Assembly: GCA_019137255.1 (NCBI GenBank) | Contig: WPDH01000008.1 | Span: 248,001 to 312,000 of the forward strand | DNA: 64,000 nt | Direction of reading: 5' to 3' | Source: Corinectria fuckeliana | Lineage: Eukaryota > Ascomycota > Sordariomycetes > Hypocreales > Nectriaceae | The notes under the pieces: model-generated | What the model was told of the DNA's origin: nothing | The model's input: only the letters and a program-made list of their open reading frames with translations | Databases searched by the model: none | In this document: piece after piece, positions 12,902 to 25,401 of the stretch | Layout of the letters: every line of letters starts with the position of its first letter | Numbering within the stretch: the first letter of the stretch is position 1 | Translations under genes and position numbers: made by a program

Positions 12902-14811
12902 TCAGTAGGCCTCGAAGACGAAGCGGAGGCCTTCAGATCCCTAGAGATGGTTAGTACGAGCGCGCATGCGAGGATGCGGACGCCGCTGCGGGAAGTGACC
13001 AACCTTGTATGGGATGGGGATGAAGTAGTCCGCAGCCATCTCACAATCTCGGACCCGTGTTTCGTAAATGCTCAGGTATCCAACGTCTCCGTCTCTGACG
13101 TCGCCCTCGTCACTTCCGAAGACGACGCCGCCGCTTCCCCATTGTCGGAAGAGCTTGGCCAGCATCAGGTAAAGCTCCGCATGTGCGAGAGCCATGCCCA
13201 AGCAGACTCGAGTGCCGGCGCAGAAGATGGTCAGGTACTTCTCCAGGTCTGCGCCATTCTCAACCCAACGCTCAGGGTGGAATCCCCTGGCGTCGTAGAA
13301 GATGGACTCGTCCATGACCGTCTGGTACGGGCTCATGCCCACCACGGAACCTGGAGGAAGATGCCACTCCTTGTCGTTCTCTCGGTCGTAGTACACGAGA
13401 GTTTCGTCTGGTGCAACGCGGGCTAGCCGACTGCTGGTCCCAATGCCAAGGCGCATGGCTTCCTTCACAACCCCCCGGAGATATGGGAGTCTTTCCAGTT
13501 TCGCCAAAGGCACGACCTCGTTAGGGTCGGGAATGGCTTCGAAGAGCTCGTCTCGAAGCTTCCTCAGTGTATCTGGCCGGTTCAGGAGGTGGAACGTCGC
13601 CAATGACATGGCCCAAGACGTAGTCAAGGTTCCTCCTTGGACGAGAATTTGACCCTCCTGCGCAAGCCGGGCCGGCGTCTTCTCCCGAGCGGGGAGCGTC
13701 TTCGATGAGAGCAGCTCATGGAAGATGGTAGGATGGCTCCCGTCGAATGTCCCTTTGTCTGTCGACTGCTGGGCTTCGATGCTGTGGATTTGGTCGAGGA
13801 TGTCGTTCTTCGTCTTCATAAATCCTCCCCATCCTTCGGATTGTGTTAGCGCGGTTCACACAAGCAGCTTCTCTCTGCGGTTGACTTACCAGGGATGCAT
13901 CGACTTGAGATGGACTCGGGCAGAGCGTTGACAAGGGTGAGCACCCAGTTTACATGCTTGACGAATGGGCCCATGTGTGTTCCGACCAGCAAATCGTTCG
14001 TAATCTCGGCGCCAAAATCCGGCTGCTCGACTAGGTGGTCACTTCGAGCAAAGGCATACTCGTTGATCACATCTGCCATCCCGTGTTAGTTCTCAAGCAT
14101 CAACCAAGGAACACAACGCTCCGTACCATGTGTAAATGCCGAAAAGGGATACATGACATCCAGAGGCTGGCCGTTGGACATATCGGCGTAGTTTCGAAAC
14201 GAGTCCAGCAGAGCATCCACTCGTTCCTCAATCACCGGCTGCAAATTGCGCACACTTTGAGTTGAGAAGAAAGGGTTCAGCGCACTTCGCCGCAACCTGT
14301 GAAGGTTATGATCGACGGTCGCAAGAGCGCTCTCTGCTACGTTGTTAGTCCCAGCTGGCAAGCCATCAACTGACATCTGCTTACGAGGAGCTCCAAACTG
14401 TCCACGGGTTAGCCGCCATGTCTAGTTCCGGCCCAAAGAAGCCCGGATATCAGCTCTTACCTGCTGAGTGTAGAAATTCCACTTGTCTCGGCGACGGCTA
14501 GGTCCCGTGTAGAGCTCCGAAAAAAAGTCGGGGTCTCCCACGTGGACCTCCCAGGGATTGATGCGAACAATGGGGCCATACTGCTCGTGCATGTCGATAA
14601 TCTTGAAGGTGTATTGTCCCCCCAGGACAATGTCGTAGTAAAACTCATAGTATTGAGTCAAAGCCGCCAGCCTGGGGCCGGGGATATGGGCCAGAGGACT
14701 GAACCATAGCCGATAGATGACCAGCTGGACGACGTAGATGAACCACACGGCTGCAAGCAGGCACGTGGCTTGCTGCCACGAAAGGGCAGCGAGGGTTTCC
14801 AGGACCGCCAT
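12902..14811 (-). CDS. Cytochrome P450 monooxygenase (trichodiene oxygenase-like)
   Basis: Haem-thiolate monooxygenase, 541 residues, anchored to the ER by an N-terminal helix (about residues 10-32). Six exons: 14811-14461, 14397-14385, 14336-14127, 14072-13890, 13833-13004 and 12940-12902. All introns are GT-AG and all phases agree. Seen: proline hinge HIPGPR, I-helix GGTLTTS (319-325), ExxR as EAMR (377-380), HPERW (438-442), and haem motif FCAGTRVCLG with ligand Cys463. Exon 2 is only 13 nt; the following 48-nt intron restores the spacing FGAPPESALATVDHNLH expected in this family. The last exon encodes just GSEGLRFVFEAY. Sequence style matches the large fungal trichodiene-oxygenase-like group; no terpene cyclase or other biosynthetic gene is nearby, so the substrate is unknown. 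Confidence 0.9.
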
Positions 14812-17800
14812 GACGGTGTTAGTCTGTGTGCTGGATGACGCTTAGTGACCGATCATGAGCGATTCGCCCTTGTAGGGCGGCGTTGTCATTGAAAGAGATG
14901 GGCCCGGGCTGTAGGCCTTTAGTCTTGGTCGGGACAGCATCAGACAGAGAGCAAGCATCGTGAGCTGGAGGGAGACGCGCAGGACGGGAGGGTTTTGTAG
15001 TGCGTCTGGGCCACGCATGGCACGCAGTCCATCACGTCTCCCTCGCAGGAGCCAGAGTCGCTAACGGGCCAGAGGTCGTGCCGGGTGCGGGCCGCGTGGA
15101 GACGTACTCTGGCGGTGTACGATGTTTAGAGAGGCCGAGACAAGGGGATCGCCGGGGCGGCCAGCTGTCACCGCAAGTGCTGCGCTGTTCGTTGGTAGAA
15201 ACAGGCCCCCGCGCCGCAGATAGCGGGGACCCGGGCTCGTCGCGGTCGTCGTGGAGGCGCCGTCGAGCCAATGGGTGTGCCACCCGGGAGCCGGGGACGC
15301 TGGCGAGGCTTGCGCACGCTTGTGCGTGGTGGGCGAGACCATTGGGTCGCTAACGCTTCTACGCAGCTCGCAAGCTCCAGGGACAGAGTTTTGCTGCGAA
15401 GGTCCAGGGGCTTGTCGACGTGGTTCGCGCTGGGAAACGGGATAATAGTCGGGGGGGCGGTTAGCGGAAGAGGTTGGCGGAGAGGTTGGAAGGGGGAGGG
15501 GAGCGGCAATATGGCGGGTGGTTCGTGAAAGGCGGGATAAGGCGGTGGCTGCAATGGTGGCCCGGGCGGTGATGGTGTTGATCGGTTGCTGCCGAGCTCC
15601 GGCGAAGGACCAGAACAGGGGGGGATATTTGGGTGTACGAAGTACGAATACATACGGATACATACGGATAGTCTACCAAGTACGTAGATGGTTATTTGCG
15701 TCTCCTTGTCACCTGAGCGCTGAGCATGCGCATCAAACGGGCCATCCTCCAGTTTCCCTCGTTGGCTAACACATGCGGATGGGCCACAGGTTTGCCAGCT
15801 GGACCTGTGGGTTGCGGTGGCAGCTCTGGGTATCCCAGCCATTTGTGGAGCTGAGTTGCACCGGGGCGCTATTTATTTTATTTAGTCTAGGGATGAACTT
15901 CAAGCTCGTTGAAGACGGCTAGAGTCTTGTACTCTTTTCCAGGCGGTGGGAGGTCCCCGCGCCAGATGGCACCTCACTTCTTCAACCTCGGGACATTGAC
16001 AATCCGACGAGGGTAAGAAGTACGAACAATCCTTCTGCAGACCAAGGGGTGGACGTGTTCAAACTGTCTTAAAACCAGTCCAATATCTATCGTGCCACTT
16101 ATCGCTCTCAGCCCTAACAACCTGTAATATCTCAAACACACGGGACCCATCCGCTTGTAGCGGTGTCATAACCACCTAACTTATGCATCAGCCCTCAATG
16201 CCCCGACGGACGCGCGCACGGTATCAATCGCAACAACCGTCCGGCCGCGTACAGTACATCCCGGGACATCTCCTCTCTGCGTGTCAGTGCAGCTGAGACT
16301 ATGCTCTGAAAATATGGGCGCCTTGCAACCTCTCTGCCAAACCGTAGTGATACGACTGACCCAAGCGCATCAGGCCATTGTTGGAGCCACGCACCGTCTA
16401 CCAAGTTTTGCTGCCGTAGGAACCGGATATTCCCAGTTTCCTGTTCCGCCAGATGAGCAGTTCACGAATATTCGAGGCGGATCGCCCTGGGGCAGTGATT
16501 ACTTCTCCCCCGTGGACGGCGGGAATCGGTCGATGAGGCGTGGTCATGCGAGGGGTTGCGATTCTGCCATCAGGCATAATTTCACCACGCCACCTCATAG
16601 CACGAGGCGTAAGGCTCAGTGCCGTGTTGAATTAATTGCCAATATTTTGAGTACGTATTCATAGCAGCTTTCAATGTCATAGAAAGGCTCAGAAGGCATA
16701 GTAGTGAGTTTGCCGTTTATTCGGGCATGCCTTATACATCGGGTTACGAATAGCGTAGCAGATTCCTGACATCTCCATTCCGTGCTGGCACATCGACGAC
16801 CCCCGACAAGACATGGAACGTGCCTCGTCGAAACCACACACGGCAGATGGGCGATAAAGCGATCGATCCGACAGCCCAACAACCCGTCCATGGGCGCATC
16901 GCGAGCCATTTTCCCGTCCCCTATCCACTCCCCCAAAAACCTGGCGCGCGGCAAGGCTGGAGAGGGCCCCGAATTGCCCAACTGGGTCGGGTCGACGGCC
17001 CACGGGTCTGCCCGCGATGCAGTCTTTTTCCCCGCCCCCACTCGTAAATCTGGGGTAGGTAGCTAAGGTCCCCGTAAATATAAAGCTCTGCTCTCAAGCT
17101 CTCTCGGGTCCAAGGCAACCCTCCTTCATGCTCCCTCCTGAAAGGTGAAGATCTGCCTTCCTCGGCCCTCCTTTGGACGCCCTTCCGTTGTTTACCCGCA
17201 ATCCCAGGCAACTTTCGATTCCTCCTTTCTAGTCGACACATCTTGTGTTTGATGATGCCGATGATCTCGGATCGGACGCCACACGTACCCGCCGGCAAGA
17301 GGTTCCGGCTGGCAGCCGACCATGGCTACGCTCATAATGTTGTCAATTTCCATTGTGCAGTGCCAAGTCCATCCACATAGCTCTCGGGATGCGGTAAGGC
17401 TATCATATTCCAATTTGTTCTACCTAGCAGAAGCGAAATGCTTCCTCTTACTATTGGTCTCTATGATGAGAGAAGGTCGCAAAAGCTTGCGACCTCTCCG
17501 CACCATCATGAATATCCAACGTCAAAGGAGCCATCCTCTCTGCTTCAGTCTGTTTAATCTCTCATATTTCTTTCTTTTTCATCATATTCTTCATCTTCTT
17601 TTCGCCGATCATCGTCATCGGCATCGTCATTCGTCGTTCCACCTTGCCCTTCTCTTCGCTTGTACGCTCCTCTTGTCTCGTTGGGAAATCTCCCTTGCCC
17701 ATCGATGATGCAACTAGCCTCTTGGTAGAGTAATGTCCCAGATCTAGGCTCCAGACGCGGCTAGGCCCCACAGCTTCATACTCCCGATCGCGAAGCATAG

Positions 17801-20800
17801 TCTAGAGAGGAAACTCCGAGGTGCAGTACGACGCCGCGTCGCTAGCCTTCGTCTCCGTGCCTATCCCTCGGGTTCCACACAATCCCGCCTCTGGTCTCCA
17901 CCAACCCAGAAGACTGGTTCAAGGTGCAAATCGCTAATGTACGGGCTTCTGCAACGCACCTCGCCTATTCACCCGCTCTTCATCCTCTCGATGAGTTCCG
18001 TTTCAGACCGTCGATTCGGAAATTGATCTACAATGTCACCATCGCATGGGCCGACTCGGCAACGCCCCGGGTCTTGGCAAGGAACTCCCTCCGCATGTCC
18101 GAAAAGAGTCATCCCAGAGAACATATCTTTTCATTGGCTATTATCCCTCCAACTTCCCAGAAGGGTAGTTCATGTGTATGATTGTGGCATCTATCGCGCG
18201 TGTGCGCCTGGCCCTCTCGCGGTATTCCAGCGAACATCTCCAGTGTCGAGGACCCCCAAGTCTATTTTCCCAACCGTCCCAGCCCAGGCCAAAAAGCAAA
18301 ACTCCTGAAAACACCCTTGGTGAACCCCTCCAGTCTAATCGGCGGCCGAGATCATAGCTCGTTCGGTGTACTGTACTGTGCATCCGGGTGACTGGTGATT
18401 GCTGTGCGAAACTTGGAAAGTTAGCCCACGTCCAGCATCTAGGGCTGCAGAGTGGAGAACTCAAGGGGGGCACACACCTGTTCGACACAGCTCGTCATGG
18501 TATCGAGATATCGAAGAACAAATCTTCATGGTCGGGAGGCGGTCTTCTTTCCCGGCTTTGGCGGTTTGGGTGCGCTGGGCTTTATCACGCCAGTAGTATC
18601 GTACGGTCCGCGCGCCATGGTTCGTGATGTTGAAGGGTGGGCGGTGCGATAGCTCTTTCGTCCAAGGAGGTATGACAGAGCGATGTGGAGTGGATCGAGG
18701 ACGTGTACAGGAGCGAAGAGGGCGAAGAAGGCGAGGCAGCAAAGACAAGGAGCGTCTTTAAATTGCTAGAATTAGGAAGCAGCGGATTGTCTGAACTTCA
18801 AGGAGATATCTAGGACACGAAAGAAAAAAAAACGAAGACGGGGACGTTTGTCTTAAATTTTTGGAAATGGCCCCCTGGTGAAATTTTAAGGCTGCACGCA
18901 TGCTCGCGTGGCTTTGGCCTACCTAACCTACCAATGTTGCGGTCTACGGGCGGTCAGCGGCGCACCCCTGATAACTGACCTAGGGAAGGGAAGGTATCCC
19001 AAGCCCCCCTGTACTTGTTTTTTGCTGTGCTGGGATCGGCAGGGGTGTGGTGAGGTTCTGTTATTAGCTTTGTTGTCGGGTAGTGACTGGAAAAACGAAG
19101 CGGGAGCTGGGGCACGAAAGCCGCGGCGGCATGGCCGTTGTTTGTTTGTCTGAGCGGCGGCGGGCTTCCATCATGGTTTGCCGTTGATGACGGAGGAACC
19201 GAGACATTGACAGAAAGAGAAAGGGAGAGGGGAGTAGGCAACGAAAGGCAAGGTGAAAGACAAGTACTTCCTACATCGTAATAGTACTTCCTACATGGCA
19301 GTTCCGAAGGTGATTTCGACCAAGGTGAGGATCCTCATCGTTGGTTATGAGTGGATGCATGACCGGTCATGATCAGGGGAGATGGGCCGTGTTAGTTCCC
19401 TAGCCGGGGAGGGATCCCAAGAGTTCCAGGTTGTGGGGGTCCCAGGGATCGGCTGGGACTGGGACAGTGGGACTGAGCTGGGTAGGTGATCAGGGGATCC
19501 CGTTCCAGGCACAATTCTAGAAGAGACGCCCTGGCGCCTTTGGGGAGTCGTCGTGCGTTGGGTTGGGGCAAACCCCGGGAGAACAAGACGGGACGGTGAA
19601 GGTGAGCCCCAACTAGGCGGGCGGTGACGTCTCTCTCGGTGTGAGTGGACGGTGATCACTACGTACATGCAAAGTAGACTGCAAGTTAATTACCTACTAG
19701 CAGTAGACTCAAATGTGTTGGCCACTGCTAGTCACTAAAGTTGTGACGAGTCACTGCCGCTCGGTTCGCGGTGAGAATCAGGGCAGCACAAGTTGCCAGC
19801 TGGATTCTGAGACGGAGATAGTTGATAGATGACCGAGACGGGACAGCTCAGGCACGGCTCGGGGGGGTGAGAGGGGGGACAAGTTGACATGGAAGTTTAC
19901 AGCAAGGGATGACGGAGGGCGGAGGGCGGAGGGCGGACCCAACCTGCGAATACGCCTCATCAAACGGCGACGGAACAATCACAAATCGCAAACCCCAAAA
20001 GCACACAAAAACAACAAGCCACCGACACGGCACCCCCAAGCGCTCGTCATCCCATGTCATACCACAACTGGCAACACATTCCCTCCCGCTCGGTTGCTTG
20101 CTCGGTGCTGCTCGGTTCTGCACACGCTCGGCATCCGTCACACACGTCGAGAAGGAAAAAAAAGTTACAAAAGGTCGCAAACACGGGATATTATCCCCTC
20201 CCCCCTCCCCCCTCCCCCCTCCCCCTCCCCCCAGCCCAGTCGGTGACGTTGCCCACCCTGCCAATGGCCCTGGCTGGAAGAGCCGCAATCCCTGGAGATT
20301 GTGCGAGATGATGGGGATGGAGGTCAATCGACGAGTCAAGACCCTGTGAAAGGACACATCTTGCTTCCGTATTCGTAGTTTCGTACGTAGTTTGGCTTCC
20401 CTTCCGCCTTTTCGGGTCCGCCAGCACCATCTCTTTCTCTCTCTCCCCTCTCAGAATGGGTTCGCTTCCCGCCCCTAGTCTAGTCTATATACATAGTAAG
20501 TAGCTTAGCAGCTCAGTAGCTCGCGGCCATCTCATTTCCCGGAACCACGTTGTTCTCAGCCCTCCAAGCTTCCACACCCCCCTTCCACCCTTTTCCAGAG
20601 GATTGCCCATCCCCAATCCCAGTCCCAGGGCCCGTCGGAGCCAACTGGTGGGAACGACGTCGTCCGCTTCCACGGGACCCGCTTCCCACCACTCGCCGCC
20701 GCGGCTGCTCTTCCACCTGGGCCGCGGCCCCGTGCTCTCTGCCGATCTTGCGGATGCCGTGTGCTCGTCCCGATGATGGATTGATATGAGCGGAGTGGAG

Positions 20801-23037
20801 ACGGATTGAGCACCCCCCTGGGACGGCGCCCGGTTGGGTGGGCGACAAAAGGGACAAGAAAAAAGAAAGGCTGCATTTGCATCTAGTCTATCTAATCGAG
20901 AAAGAAGGACGGGGGAAAAGGCAATCAATCTAGGCTTCTTTCCACCGCGGGGGCGGAAACATGTGTGTGACACCGCTCTGTCCGAGGTATAAGACCGGTG
21001 AGGCCCAATGCAATAAGGGGAAAGGTGACAGACAGGCCGTGTAGCTTTCGCTGCAGGGCGGACGCATTGAGAGCCCGAAAGGAGAATTTTCATCTCAGCC
21101 ACGCGACAAAGGCAATGCAGCTTGACAAGCCACATGCACAAGGGCCGGCACGATACGAGCAGCCGTCGTCCCAACGGTGGGCTTGTTTGAAGTTGTCAGG
21201 GCGTTTGAAGGAGTCCTGTCAGAAGCCGGCCGAGACCAATCGGAGCGTGTTCCATGAGGGCGGTGCTTGATGCGACTGAGCCCTGAGGGAAGCACCCGAG
21301 CACAACTTAACAAGCACCCCCCTGGTTGATCCCACACTCATTCAGCCGAAATGCCAATGTCAAATGTCAAATGATCAGCCAAGCATGCTGCACAGTCCAC
21401 AGTCCACACGGTCTACGGTCCACGGTCCAACGAGCGTTACCAAGGTACGACTACGAGCCGCCATCATCTGTCGCCCCAAATCCCTGTTCAACTAGGCACT
21501 CAACCCATGGGATACATACTATGTAGCGTTACAGCCCAGGATTCCCGAGAAACACGTTGGCCAAGTCCGCTTTTCCGGCAGCTGTCGAGACGGACAGCCG
21601 TGCAAGTGCCGGCCGGACGCCATACGAATACTACTCCAGAGTACAGCCACGTTCGGTCTCGGCGATGGGGACTTTGTGGGACGAGTTGTCGTCTCCGTGC
21701 GCGCAGATGCCAAACCCAGGCAGACCACCACGCGGGAACCTCGTCCCTCCTCTCCTCCCGCCGCGCTCGCTCCCTTCTGGCTTTGTCGTCTCCCGCCTCA
21801 ATCCCTCGGACGCAGGGGGCCTGCTTCCCCGTGTGCCGGTGGGGCGGGAACAGAACCGTGGCTCCGGTGCCGAGACCAGTGGCGGGGGTGGGACGGGCCA
21901 AGCGGAGGAGCCGTCGCCGGGGGACCGGGGCTGACTGCCATGTCCGTGCTAATCCGTAGTAGGCTGCGTGACAAGATTGCTGATGAAGATAACTTCCGCC
22001 GAAGGCGAATTGCTTGCAAGTACTGGCTGAGGGGGGAACTAACTAGGCCTAAAAATGCTACTATGTATGTACATTGATCGAGACCTATCGACAGGCCTCG
22101 TCCGTGACGGTTTCCTGGCACCGAACCTTGAACGATCTGTCTGCAGAAGAACTGTATTTCTCGAGTCGGCAACACGTCATCAAATCGATACGACCACCAA
22201 TGAACCAGGCACACTTCTCTCAACAGTCCAGCTCAGGTCACTCTGCCGTACCAAATCGCTTCAGTGGTAGTCTACGTGTAAGAATAAGTGGACAGTTATT
22301 ACTCAAACCAAACCTGCTAAATTCAAAGTGAACAAAAGTGCTACCCAGGGTTGGCTAGGGTTAATTAGTGCGGTCGATCTTCTTGTTTGGTATTCTAGAT
22401 GAGTTGTATACCTGATGTTGCACGAGACAATCAAGGCGTACAGACTTACATACTTCGGATGCTGCTTGGTTCCATGTAGGCGAACTTAAAATAAAGACAG
22501 GTCAGCTGCATTGTATGTTGAACAAGGATATACCATGTCCTGGGTCTTCACTTAGAGCCTTTTGATTATGTTGATTATGCTTTCAATAAGAGATCCTTGC
22601 AAAGTTGGGGGCACCTTGAATATGTCAGATCTAGATCAGCTGTGACTAATCATCAGCTGTTATCCACGAACTTCCATTTCAAGTGGACAAATGTATCGAG
22701 CCTAGGGCTTCTGAGACGGAGCAAGAAATGTATCAAATCTCACTGAGGGAATATAGTATCGAGGAAGCCTGAAAGCAGCGTCACCAGGCCTTGTCAAACT
22801 TGTCAATGGTTTACTGTAGGGTACTGCAGTGGGGATGACCGTTCGCACACAGTAAAAAATACTGTACTTTTTGGCTTTGGAACAACTCGAGCACAGTGCT
22901 AATAAGGGACGGACACAATTTGTAAGCATTTCAAACTTCTCTTCGGCACGAAAACAATTGTCTCAAACAGATATCACCATCCATCCACCAAGGATAACCC
23001 ACCACCTAGACGCGTCCAACACCTTATCTCAAGCATA
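14812..23037. other. 8.2-kb region without a recognisable gene
   Basis: Both strands were read. Open frames of 100-230 codons occur (for example 15168-15842 minus and 20485-21174 minus), but their translations are Arg/Pro/Ser-rich, lack domains and show no plausible splicing. Local repeats: an ACATACGGAT doublet near 15650-15668, an AGTACTTCCTACAT direct repeat near 19264 and 19283, a GGAGGGC triplication near 19914-19935, a CCTCCCC run near 20196-20232, and a cagtccaca/cggtccac run near 21399-21430. A TATA-like element (17076-17083) precedes a pyrimidine-rich stretch but no convincing coding frame. An unrecognised fast-evolving gene or a non-coding RNA cannot be excluded. Confidence 0.5.
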
Positions 23038-23742
23038 ATGCACTTCCAGCCTATTGAGCACGCGGCCGACGATGCCTACATCGCCCAGGCACAGGACGCT
23101 TACCAAGTGGAAGTAGATGCCCCGGCCAACAACGATGCCCTAGACGACGTCTTCGGCTCTGGGCCCTCCTCGCCCGTTGCAGAGCATCAGGATGCGGCCC
23201 CCAGTGCCGCCCACCCCTCTGACATGCACCGGCTGCAGGCCGAACACTCAACGGCGGGGTACCGCGAGGGCGTCAGTTCCGCAAAGGAAACTAGCATCCA
23301 GGCTGGCTTCGACGAGGGGTTCAGCCTCGGTGCTAGCGTTGGTTTGAGGGCCGGCCAGCTACTGGGCATTCTAGAGGGCATTGCCGATGCAGTGCGTGGC
23401 AGCGACGATCCGGACGCCGTGCGGGCGGGGGATTTGGTGCGTGAGGCGCGACAGGAATTATGCATCGGGGCTATCTTCAAGCCGGCGTACTGGGCGGAAG
23501 ACGGCAACTGGAAGTACGAGGTTCAACCAGCCCAAGGCGCCGACGAGGTCGTCTTTTCCGACGTGGCTGATGCACACCCCCTGGTACGGAAGTGGACGGC
23601 GATTGTGAACGAACAGATTGGTCTGTGGAAGATCAACCAAGTCATCTTGGAAGATGAGACTGGGCAACGTCTGGATTCCATCATGGACGAACCTATTGCC
23701 ACTTCGGTAGTTCCGTCAGCGCAGAAACCGTTAGATTGGTGA
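23038..23742 (+). CDS. YAE1: Yae1-type deca-GX3 protein
   Basis: Adaptor for cytosolic iron-sulfur cluster delivery. In yeast, Yae1 with Lto1 brings the ABC protein Rli1/ABCE1 to the CIA targeting complex, so it supports ribosome recycling. Single exon, 234 residues. Seen: glycines every four residues at 90, 94, 98, 102, 106, 110 and 114 with earlier ones at 74 and 78, the deca-GX3 signature, flanked by a disordered N-terminus and a longer C-terminal part (about 130-234). The protein ends in LDW, which fits the C-terminal tripeptide consensus [LIM]-[DES]-[WF] described for CIA clients and adaptors. The start is the first ATG after an upstream stop, close to an AAGCATAATG context. The family is confidently recognised from the GX3 block. 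Confidence 0.85.
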   Translation: MHFQPIEHAADDAYIAQAQDAYQVEVDAPANNDALDDVFGSGPSSPVAEHQDAAPSAAHPSDMHRLQAEHSTAGYREGVSSAKETSIQAGFDEGFSLGASVGLRAGQLLGILEGIADAVRGSDDPDAVRAGDLVREARQELCIGAIFKPAYWAEDGNWKYEVQPAQGADEVVFSDVADAHPLVRKWTAIVNEQIGLWKINQVILEDETGQRLDSIMDEPIATSVVPSAQKPLDW

Positions 23743-25026
23743 AGCAGAGGGCCTCGGCCATGGAGTCTCAACAAAAGCTAAGCCATTCAATGCTTTGAAC
23801 ATGAAGCATGATCCCAGCTGGGGTCGAGGCCGGCTCACAAGCCGCCCGGGCCTCTGTGACCGATTCGCGAACACAATGGACTCGCACTTTCGGGCTTACG
23901 GCAGGTACGTTGTCAAGTCGCCTCTCAATCAGTGAGATGGAGGGGTCCTCGCAGCCACAGGATATTATGGACTACAAGCTGATACTGACCAGCCGACTCT
24001 TGCCACCTCACCATCTCTAGGCAACTGGATGCAATGCTTCGGATGGCGTTTCCTTGCGGAGTTGGGAGTCAAGTTCGGAGGATATCTCACTGGCCGCTAA
24101 ACAGACCAGCCCGACATCTTTCGGCTTGTGCTCAACCTGTGAATCAAGAAGACCAGCCGATAATTGGGGTATACATCCCGAGGCGAATCGTGCTTTAGGG
24201 CATTTTGACGCATCAGCAACTCGGCCAAAGCGCAGCTCCCAATCTCAGTGATTCGCATCTTGGAATAAGATGTCACTTTTACACCAATGGACTCCGTTTT
24301 GTTTCAATATTGTGCCGTGTATCGCACTTTGCTATCCACCATGTCGTACCGGCCATTTCCTCCAAACTGGGTGAAACGGGACGCAAGCCCGGGGTCAACG
24401 TCACAACTGACACGCCTGTTCGCACCGCTCCAAGACAACTTAATCTCTGCGCCTCCGGAGATTCATTGGCTGCAGAGGCTCTACGCCTCCGAGGTGAGAA
24501 AACAAGCCACCGAAACCCCCGCCTCTTGCGAATGTGCGGGGTTGGCTTCGTGGTTCAAAAGCAACGACTGGAACCTTTTGCACCTACGAAGTGGTCACCC
24601 AAGGTGCCTAACATAACTGCAAGGGAGGGCATCCAATTTCGGGGCTTTTTGCCACAGTTGCCGAAACGCCCTTGCAGCAAGAAAATCTCTTAAGGTGTCA
24701 TAAGATGGTTGTTTTTTGTTGATTTTTGTTGCCTATCCGTGCTAGTTAGTGCAGGCTTGCGACGATCTTGCGAAGGGTGTTTCACAGGATCCGCTGTTGG
24801 GGTGAGACAACAGGGGAACTTGTCGCAAGCTCACTTTGTCGATCAATCATGTTCTATGCATGGCCCAGGCGACGTTTTCTGGGACAGACAACAAGCCCTA
24901 GGTTCTATTTATCCAGACGTAAGAGCCATCGACGCTTGCATGGGATAGTGGCTCAATTTCCCCCGTGAGACACCACCACTTAGCGACCACAAGTCTCTCC
25001 TCGTTTGGGGAGAACTTGGCCTCTGT
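23743..25026. other. Intergenic region, no gene recognised
   Basis: Contains an ATG-initiated 109-codon frame (24287-24616, +) and an overlapping 162-codon frame (24205-24693, +). Neither has a recognisable domain, and both sit in a stretch otherwise typical of non-coding DNA. They are not called as genes. Confidence 0.4.
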
Positions 25027-25235
25027 CGTTCGTTTTGGCCATGGGATGGCTCTATCATCAACTTTGTCCACTTTGGGTAGGTGATCTCGGCGGAATAGCA
25101 TCGTACACCAAAACCGACTTACTAGTCCGATGCTGCCGTTCGTTTTGGCCTCGAGACAGTTCCATCGCCAAGTAGTTTTGTCCACTTTGGATAGGCTATC
25201 TCGGCGGAATAGCTACGATGGCTAGTTTGATGCTG
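25027..25235. repeat. Tandem duplication upstream of the wall-protein gene
   Basis: Two adjacent diverged copies of about 100-110 bp. Copy 1 (25027-25136) and copy 2 (25137-25235) share CGTTCGTTTTGGCC at their starts, TTTGTCCACTTTGG in the middle, ATCTCGGCGGAATAGC, and a CTAGT..GATGCTG end. Copy 2 is about 10 bp shorter. The unit lies about 170-375 bp upstream of the ATG at 25402, so it is probably promoter DNA. Confidence 0.8.
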
Positions 25236-25401
25236 TGGTATCTTGGACACTCGATGATGATAAAAGGAGCCATGCCTTCCTCTGTAGCATCTTCTCCTGC
25301 ATCACTCTCTGTTCATCAGTCCTTCCTTCAGACCTCAAGCCACTCATTTGTTCGAAAACCAGTCCTTCATTCAGTCCTTCAACCTTGGGAACACCGCAGC
25401 T

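Noticed and set aside
10219..14811. MFS plus P450 as a secondary-metabolite cluster
   Set aside because: No backbone synthase, cyclase, regulator or other tailoring gene lies nearby, so two genes alone do not support a cluster.
17252..17383. 43-codon frame after a TATA-like element
   Set aside because: It is short, without a signal peptide or domain, and splicing it to later frames gives nothing convincing.
24205..24693. 162- and 109-codon overlapping + frames
   Set aside because: No recognisable features; one starts with a plausible ATG but there is no supporting context.
25348..25401. N-terminal extension of the GPI-anchored protein upstream of 25402
   Set aside because: The upstream in-frame stretch has no ATG, and it would bury the signal peptide.
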